Origin: Pantoea coffeiphila
Lineage (GTDB): Bacteria > Pseudomonadota > Gammaproteobacteria > Enterobacterales > Enterobacteriaceae
Reading direction: 5' to 3'
Length of the DNA stretch: 64,000 bases
Assembly: GCF_016909495.1 (NCBI RefSeq)
Contig: NZ_JAFBFW010000001.1
Coordinates: 62,001-126,000, forward strand
The translations under genes were made by a program, and so were the position numbers. Of this stretch, positions 58,808-64,000 are shown in pieces. The number at the start of each line of letters is the position of its first letter. Within the stretch, counting starts at the first letter, position 1. Under the pieces are notes generated by a model. The model was not told the DNA's origin and did not search any database. It was given only the letters and a program-made list of their open reading frames with translations.

Positions 58808-60148
58808 ATGAAAGTCACCGTATTTGGTATCGGTTACGTCGGACTGGTGCAGGCTGCTGTTCTGGCAGAAGTTGGACATGACGTTCTCTGCATCGATGTT
58901 GACGCAAACAAGGTCGAGAATCTTAAGAAAGGTCAGATTCCAATTTTTGAGCCAGGGCTGACTCCGCTGGTGATGCAGAACTATGAGGCCGGTCGCCTGA
59001 AGTTCTCCACGAACGCCGAGGAAGGGGTGAATCACGGTGTGATGCAGTTTATCGCCGTGGGAACGCCGCCGGATGAAGACGGTTCTGCCGACCTGAAGTA
59101 TGTCACTGCCGTGGCGCGGACTATCGCCCAGCACATGACTTCACACAAAGTGGTGCTGGATAAATCCACCGTACCGGTAGGCACCGCCGACCGCGTGCGT
59201 CAGGTAATGGAAGAAACGCTGAAAGGACGCGGTGTTGAACTGACCTTTGATGTCGTGTCTAACCCGGAATTCCTGAAAGAGGGTGCGGCAGTCAACGACT
59301 GTATGCGTCCTGAGCGTATTGTTATTGGTACCGACAACGATGAAGTTGTTGAGCTGCTGCGTGAGCTCTATGAGCCATTCAACCGCAACCATGACCGTAT
59401 GATCCTGATGGATATTCGTAGTGCTGAGCTGACCAAGTATGCGGCAAACTGCATGCTGGCAACCAAAATCAGCTTTATGAATGAAATTTCCAACCTGGCC
59501 GAGCGTCTGGGCGCAGACGTTGAGAAAGTGCGTCAGGGGATTGGTTCAGATTCACGTATCGGTTACTCCTTTATCTATCCTGGCTGCGGCTACGGTGGTT
59601 CCTGCTTCCCGAAAGATGTTCAGGCGCTGATCCGTACTGCCGAGCAGATTGGCTACACGCCGCGTCTGCTGCAGGCGGTAGAAGACGTGAACGATTCGCA
59701 GAAGAACAAGCTGCCGACCTTTATTAAGCGTCACTTCGGTGAAAATCTTGAGGGCAAAACCTTCGCTCTGTGGGGCCTGTCGTTTAAGCCTAACACCGAT
59801 GACATGCGTGAAGCGTCAAGCCGCGTGCTGATGGAGGCACTGTGGCAGGCAGGGGCGACCGTACAGGCGTTCGACCCGGAAGCGATGGATGAAGCACAGC
59901 GCATCTACGGTCACCGCAGCGATCTGAAGCTGATGGGAACCAAAGAAGCAGCGTTGCAGGGTGCTGATGGCCTGGTCATCTGCACCGAGTGGCAGAACTT
60001 CCGCGCACCTGATTTTGATGTGATTAAAGATGCCCTGAAAGAAGCCGTGATTTTTGATGGTCGTAACCTGTATGATCCAGAAAGAATCAGCAAACGCGGT
60101 TTTGTCTATTATGCAATCGGCCGCGGAGCATCTCTAAACATTGCATAA
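58808..60148 (+). CDS. ugd: UDP-glucose 6-dehydrogenase
   Basis: 446-residue NAD-dependent enzyme oxidising UDP-glucose to UDP-glucuronate in two steps. N-terminal Rossmann [16 protein letters not shown] (about 5-20); catalytic cysteine in [15 protein letters not shown] near residue 260; [18 protein letters not shown] near 320. It is of the longer Klebsiella/Pseudomonas-like type rather than the 388-residue E. coli Ugd. It sits between galU and uge; E. coli K-12 has no ugd here. Confidence 0.95.
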   Translation: MKVTVFGIGYVGLVQAAVLAEVGHDVLCIDVDANKVENLKKGQIPIFEPGLTPLVMQNYEAGRLKFSTNAEEGVNHGVMQFIAVGTPPDEDGSADLKYVTAVARTIAQHMTSHKVVLDKSTVPVGTADRVRQVMEETLKGRGVELTFDVVSNPEFLKEGAAVNDCMRPERIVIGTDNDEVVELLRELYEPFNRNHDRMILMDIRSAELTKYAANCMLATKISFMNEISNLAERLGADVEKVRQGIGSDSRIGYSFIYPGCGYGGSCFPKDVQALIRTAEQIGYTPRLLQAVEDVNDSQKNKLPTFIKRHFGENLEGKTFALWGLSFKPNTDDMREASSRVLMEALWQAGATVQAFDPEAMDEAQRIYGHRSDLKLMGTKEAALQGADGLVICTEWQNFRAPDFDVIKDALKEAVIFDGRNLYDPERISKRGFVYYAIGRGASLNIA

Positions 60149-60162
60149 TTGAAGAGGCAAGT

Positions 60163-61170
60163 ATGAAATATCTGGTTACCGGCGCAGCAGGATTTATTGG
60201 CTTTCATGTCACTCAACGCCTGCTTGATGCCGGTCACCAGGTTATCGGTATCGATAACCTGAATGATTATTACGATGTTAATCTGAAAAAAGCCCGCCTC
60301 GAACTGGTTAACAACCATCCCGAATTTACCTTTATAAAAATTGATCTTGCCGACAGGGAAGGTATTGCCAGTCTGTTTCGTGAGCAGCGTTTCCAGCGCG
60401 TAATTCACCTTGCCGCCCAGGCCGGCGTGCGTTATTCACTGGAAAATCCCCTGGCGTACGCAGACGCGAATCTTATCGGCCATTTAAATATTCTTGAAGG
60501 CTGTCGCCATAACCAGGTTGAGCATTTACTGTATGCCTCCTCCAGCTCGGTATATGGCCTGAATCGTAAACTGCCATTCTCTACGGATGATTCCGTTGAC
60601 CATCCGGTATCGCTGTATGCGGCAACCAAAAAAGCCAATGAGCTGATGTCCCATACCTATTCTCATCTGTACGGTATTCCTACCACCGGACTGCGTTTCT
60701 TTACCGTCTATGGCCCCTGGGGACGTCCGGATATGGCGTTGTTTAAGTTCACTCGCGCTATTCTCGCGGGTGAAAGTATCGACGTTTATAATAATGGCGA
60801 AATGCGTCGGGACTTTACCTACATCGACGATATTGCTGAATCTATCCTGCGCCTGCAGGACATTATTCCCCAGCGTGATGAAAACTGGACGGTTGAAGCA
60901 GGAAACCCGGCCAGCAGTTCAGCACCTTATCGGGTCTACAATATTGGCAACAGCCAGCCTGTGATGTTAATGGACTATATAAAAGCGCTGGAGAATGCGC
61001 TCGGGCAGACGGCAACGAAGAACATGCTGCCGATGCAGCCAGGTGATGTGCTGGATACCAGTGCGGATACCAGTGCGCTGTACAAGGCAATTGGCTATAA
61101 GCCTCAGACTGCAGTGGCGGAGGGCGTTGCGCGCTTTGTTACGTGGTACAGAGACTTTTATCAGGTTTGA
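60163..61170 (+). CDS. uge: UDP-glucuronate 4-epimerase
   Basis: 335-residue short-chain epimerase of the GalE-like superfamily, closely similar to Klebsiella Uge, which converts UDP-glucuronate to UDP-galacturonate. The NAD motif is GAAGFIGFH near residue 7, the catalytic serine/threonine region is ASSSSVYG near 125, and the YxxxK pair is YAATKKANE near 148-152. The neighbours galU and ugd supply its substrate. The product likely feeds LPS core or exopolysaccharide. A terminator follows directly. Confidence 0.88.
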   Translation: MKYLVTGAAGFIGFHVTQRLLDAGHQVIGIDNLNDYYDVNLKKARLELVNNHPEFTFIKIDLADREGIASLFREQRFQRVIHLAAQAGVRYSLENPLAYADANLIGHLNILEGCRHNQVEHLLYASSSSVYGLNRKLPFSTDDSVDHPVSLYAATKKANELMSHTYSHLYGIPTTGLRFFTVYGPWGRPDMALFKFTRAILAGESIDVYNNGEMRRDFTYIDDIAESILRLQDIIPQRDENWTVEAGNPASSSAPYRVYNIGNSQPVMLMDYIKALENALGQTATKNMLPMQPGDVLDTSADTSALYKAIGYKPQTAVAEGVARFVTWYRDFYQV

Positions 61171-61180
61171 TGATGAATAA

Positions 61181-61207
61181 AAAAAGGAAGCTTACGCTTC
61201 CTTTTTT
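61181..61207. terminator. Bidirectional terminator between uge and hns
   Basis: AAAAAGGAAGC pairs with GCTTCCTTTTT around loop TTAC, with T runs on both strands. The uge stop is 11 bp upstream; the hns stop is about 80 bp on the other side. Confidence 0.85.
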
Positions 61208-61284
61208 ACTGATGCCTGGTGATAAAAAATAAAACTAAATAAACGCACACAGTGTGTGGTATTAGAGGCGGACTCTAAGAGTAA

Positions 61285-61692
61285 TTACAGCAGGAAATCG
61301 TCCAGCTGCTTACCTTGTTCTTCGATTGCTTTCTTGATTACTGCCGGAGTGCGGCCCTGGCCGGTCCAGGTTTTCGTTTCGCCGTTTTCTTCAACATACT
61401 GATATTTAGCCGGACGCGCCGCACGCTTAGATTTACCGGGTGCTTTGGCCGCAGCAAGGCTGGACAGTAATTCGTTCGGGTCAATACCGTCAGCGATCAG
61501 CATATCGCGATATTGCTGCAGTTTGCGAGTACGTTCTTCAACTTCGGCCTGAGCCTGATTTTCTTCGTCGCGGCGTTCATTAACCACAACTTCCAGTTTC
61601 TCCAGCATTTCTTCCAGAGTTTCCAGGCTGCATTCTCTTGCCTGCGCACGCAGCGTACGGATGTTGTTCAGAATTTTAAGTGCTTCGCTCAT
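61285..61692 (-). CDS. hns: DNA-binding nucleoid protein H-NS
   Basis: 135-residue nucleoid protein that silences AT-rich and horizontally acquired DNA. The N-terminal coiled-coil oligomerisation region (about 1-65) and a flexible basic linker (about 80-95) precede the DNA-binding domain with the AT-hook-like [15 protein letters not shown] near residues 109-123. The length is close to E. coli H-NS (137). It is divergent from tdk. It may silence the AT-rich prophage relic in this window. Confidence 0.97.
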   Translation of the reverse strand: MSEALKILNNIRTLRAQARECSLETLEEMLEKLEVVVNERRDEENQAQAEVEERTRKLQQYRDMLIADGIDPNELLSSLAAAKAPGKSKRAARPAKYQYVEENGETKTWTGQGRTPAVIKKAIEEQGKQLDDFLL

Positions 61693-61989
61693 TGTCCACT
61701 TCTCTAATTTATATTGATAGGAATACTTCTTGCCCGATAATAATAGTGGTGACGATAGCTAACTGCAATAGCTAATTGTCCGAGGAATAGAAAACAACTA
61801 ATAGACACATATTACACAGTTTAAAGCCGGGTGATTATCGATTATGGCAAAAATAACATCGATATCGGCTATCAAACCAACAGGCGGGTGTTACAGTTAA
61901 ACCCCTAATAATAATTAGCTTATCACCATCAAAACGCAAAGATTATGCTACACTTCGCGCATCATTTATGACCTGCGGAGTAAGGGCCG

Positions 61990-62613
61990 ATGGCTCAACT
62001 TTATTTCTATTATTCGGCGATGAACGCCGGTAAATCCACGGCTTTGTTGCAGTCTTCTTATAATTATCAAGAGCGCGGAATGCGTACGATGGTGTATACC
62101 GCTGAATTTGATAATCGTTTCGGTACGGGGCGGATTGGCTCACGAATTGGCCTTTCTTCACCAGCCAGACTTTATAGTAACGAGACTTCACTATTTAGTG
62201 AAATTAAGGCTGAGAGTCTTCTTGAACCCGTTCATTGCGTCCTGCTGGATGAAAGCCAGTTTCTCACCCGTGCCCAGGTCAAAGAGCTGGCCGACGTTGT
62301 CGACCTGCTGGATATCCCCGTGCTTTGCTACGGGCTGCGTACAGATTTTCGGGGTGAATTGTTCAGCGGCAGCCAGTACCTGCTGGCATGGGCTGATAAG
62401 CTGGTGGAATTAAAGACCGTCTGTCACTGCGGCAGAAAAGCCGGGATGGTCCTGCGTCTTAATGAACAAGGCAAGCCGTTCAAAGAGGGGGCACAGGTGC
62501 AGGTAGGAGGAAATGAAAGTTATGTTTCTGTCTGCCGCAAGCACTACTATGAAGCGCTGGAAAGCGGTTCCTCTCGTGCTATTTTTGGTAATCAGCATGG
62601 CACAGAAGGATAA
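61990..62613 (+). CDS. tdk: Thymidine kinase
   Basis: 207-residue type II thymidine kinase that salvages thymidine with ATP. The P-loop [12 protein letters not shown] is near residues 12-23; the DESQF catalytic glutamate motif is near 88-92. The zinc-ribbon cysteines are in [15 protein letters not shown] near 145 and in VCRKHYYE near 185. GGAG and AAGGG lie before ATG 61990. Divergent from hns and convergent with adhE, as in E. coli. Confidence 0.96.
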   Translation: MAQLYFYYSAMNAGKSTALLQSSYNYQERGMRTMVYTAEFDNRFGTGRIGSRIGLSSPARLYSNETSLFSEIKAESLLEPVHCVLLDESQFLTRAQVKELADVVDLLDIPVLCYGLRTDFRGELFSGSQYLLAWADKLVELKTVCHCGRKAGMVLRLNEQGKPFKEGAQVQVGGNESYVSVCRKHYYEALESGSSRAIFGNQHGTEG

Positions 62614-62700
62614 ACCCGATTAATTTTCCGGCTTGAGAAGATTCCTGGGCGAGGTTAAGTCAGGTTAACCGTTTTGTTTAGAATACTTTTTATGACGGCT

Positions 62701-62734
62701 AAAAAAATGCCGGTTACGTTGAGTAACCGGCATT
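62701..62734. terminator. Terminator between tdk and adhE
   Basis: A 12-bp stem AATGCCGGTTAC/GTAACCGGCATT with a five-base loop has a seven-T run on the minus strand. It ends adhE and may also serve tdk. Confidence 0.9.
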
Positions 62735-62770
62735 GTTTCTTACCGTAGTGCTATATCCACTAGTGTGCTG

Positions 62771-64000
62771 TTACTTTTTTGCGCGTTTTTCAACCTTTTT
62801 GATTTCAGTTTCCTGCGCGGCTTCAGTGGCTACATTTTCAGACTCAGTAAATGCACGACCGTAGAATGTATCCATCATAATCTGCTTCAACTCAGCAATT
62901 AACGGATAGCGCGGGTTAGCGCCGGTACACTGGTCATCAAAGGCATCTTCGGCCAGTTTATCCACTTTCGCCAGAAAATCGGCTTCCTGAACGCCAGCTT
63001 CACGAATTGACTTCGGAATGCCCAGGGCGGCTTTCATCTCCTCCAGCCAGGCCAGCAGTTTCTCAATTTTCTGCGCGGTACGGTCGCCCGCTGCGCTGAG
63101 ACCCAGATGGTCGGCAATCTCCGCGTAGCGGCGGCGTGCCTGCGGACGGTCGTACTGGCTGAAGGCCGTCTGTTTGGTTGGGTTATCGTTGGCGTTATAG
63201 CGAATCACATTACAAATCAGCAGCGCATTGGCCAGACCGTGTGGAATGTGGAACTCCGAGCCCAGCTTGTGGGCCATTGAGTGACAGACCCCAAGGAAAG
63301 CGTTGGCGAAGGCGATACCGGCAATGGTGGCGGCGTTGTGAACGCGCTCACGCGCTACCGGGTTTTTGGCCCCGTCACGATAGCTGGCCGGCAGGTTTTC
63401 CTGCAGCAGTTTCAGTGCCTGCAGCGCCTGACCGTCGGAGAATTCGTTCGCCATGACGGAAACATACGCTTCCAGTGAGTGGGTCACGGCATCCAGTCCA
63501 CCGAAGGCACAAAGTGATTTCGGCATATCCATCACCAGGTTAGCATCAACAATCGCCATATCCGGGGTGAGGGCGTAGTCCGCCAGTGGATATTTCTGGC
63601 CGGTGGCATCGTCGGTTACGACGGCGAACGGCGTAACTTCTGAACCGGTACCCGATGTGGTGGTGATCGCCACCATTTTGGCTTTGACGCCCATTTTCGG
63701 GAACTTGTAGATGCGTTTACGGATATCCATAAAGCGCAGCGCCAGCTCTTCGAAGTGGGTTTCCGGATGTTCGTACATCACCCACATAATCTTCGCCGCA
63801 TCCATCGGTGAACCGCCGCCCAGCGCGATAATCACGTCAGGTTTGAAGGAGTTCATCTTCTCAGCACCTTTACGCACGATGCTCAGCGTTGGGTCGGCTT
63901 CAACTTCGAAGAACACATCGGTTTCCACGCCGTGTGACTTCAGCACGCGGATAATCTGGTCAGCATAGCCGTTGTTGAACAGGAAGCGGTCGGTCACGAT
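62771..64000 (-). CDS. adhE: Bifunctional acetaldehyde-CoA/alcohol dehydrogenase, C-terminal part
   Basis: The open frame runs to the window edge (IVTDRFLFNNGYAD at the boundary), so this is the 3' part, about 409 residues of roughly 890. It is the iron-dependent alcohol dehydrogenase domain: GGGSPMDAAKIMWVMYEHPE, TTSGTGSEVTPFAV, and the Fe ligand histidines in FLGVCHSMAHKLGSEFHIPHG. The full enzyme turns acetyl-CoA into ethanol in fermentation. The C-terminus ends KKVEKRAKK. Strong similarity to E. coli AdhE. Confidence 0.96.
   Translation of the reverse strand: MVTDRFLFNNGYADQIIRVLKSHGVETDVFFEVEADPTLSIVRKGAEKMNSFKPDVIIALGGGSPMDAAKIMWVMYEHPETHFEELALRFMDIRKRIYKFPKMGVKAKMVAITTTSGTGSEVTPFAVVTDDATGQKYPLADYALTPDMAIVDANLVMDMPKSLCAFGGLDAVTHSLEAYVSVMANEFSDGQALQALKLLQENLPASYRDGAKNPVARERVHNAATIAGIAFANAFLGVCHSMAHKLGSEFHIPHGLANALLICNVIRYNANDNPTKQTAFSQYDRPQARRRYAEIADHLGLSAAGDRTAQKIEKLLAWLEEMKAALGIPKSIREAGVQEADFLAKVDKLAEDAFDDQCTGANPRYPLIAELKQIMMDTFYGRAFTESENVATEAAQETEIKKVEKRAKK

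Noticed and set aside
58160..59134. 324-codon minus-strand frame over galU and ugd
   Set aside because: It spans the junction of two real genes on the other strand, has no domain and no ribosome-binding site.

Overview
The window reads as the chromosome of an enterobacterium close to Erwinia or Pantoea (Enterobacterales). Nearly every core gene has a clear Escherichia coli counterpart, often with the same unusual start codon (GTG for manX and sdaA, TTG for fadD and rnd). The order, however, joins blocks that lie apart in E. coli K-12, and several genes that E. coli carries in these positions are missing (mntP, nhaB, gdhA and others). The species call is inference from gene content and order. 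No database search was possible, and every comparison with E. coli is from memory.

Layout. 1-11.9 kb: end of rlmA, yobD, the mannose/glucose PTS operon manXYZ with a recognisable Mlc/CRP control region, the TerC-family gene yoaE with a long leader, a c-di-GMP phosphodiesterase (pdeD), sdaA, pabB-nudL, yoaH and yoaB. About 11.9-15.4 kb: an AT-richer accessory island between yoaB and yoaA that looks like a decayed prophage. It holds a small zinc-ribbon protein of the YmcF/YnfQ type, a tailspike pseudogene of beta-helix type with one frameshift and two in-frame stops, and a strong LexA box followed by remnants of a DinI/UmuD-like SOS unit. 15.5-22 kb: yoaA, tsaB, a Slp-family lipoprotein, fadD (with a FadR operator) and rnd. 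22-28.3 kb: minCDE, ycgL, a lytic transglycosylase, ycgM, ycgN, dsbB and fadR.

28.4-36 kb: ycgB, the D-alanine catabolic pair dadA-dadX, an MFS efflux gene and the K+/H+ antiporter cvrA. 36-42.5 kb: yeaH-yeaG, mipA, yeaE, yeaD. 42.6-53.6 kb: gapA, msrB, yeaC, pncA, ansA, sppA, ydjA, selD, topB, a five-copy 8-bp tandem repeat, and xthA-nudG. 53.7-57.7 kb: two tandem tRNA-Tyr(GUA) genes with their own promoter, purU, ychJ, rssA and rssB. 57.8-64 kb: galU-ugd-uge (UDP-glucose to UDP-glucuronate to UDP-galacturonate), hns, tdk, and the 3' part of adhE running off the end.

Functional links. FadR (27.6 kb) probably controls fadD (19.0 kb) and itself through visible operator-like sites. GalU, Ugd and Uge form a sugar-nucleotide line for surface polysaccharide. 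DadA and DadX act on the same amino acid. YeaG, YeaH and YcgB belong to co-occurring stationary-phase families, and RssB in the same window controls RpoS stability. I did not find a convincing new multi-gene system. The best candidates for follow-up are the prophage relic with its SOS box and YmcF-like gene, the yoaE leader, and the GCAATCAG repeat.
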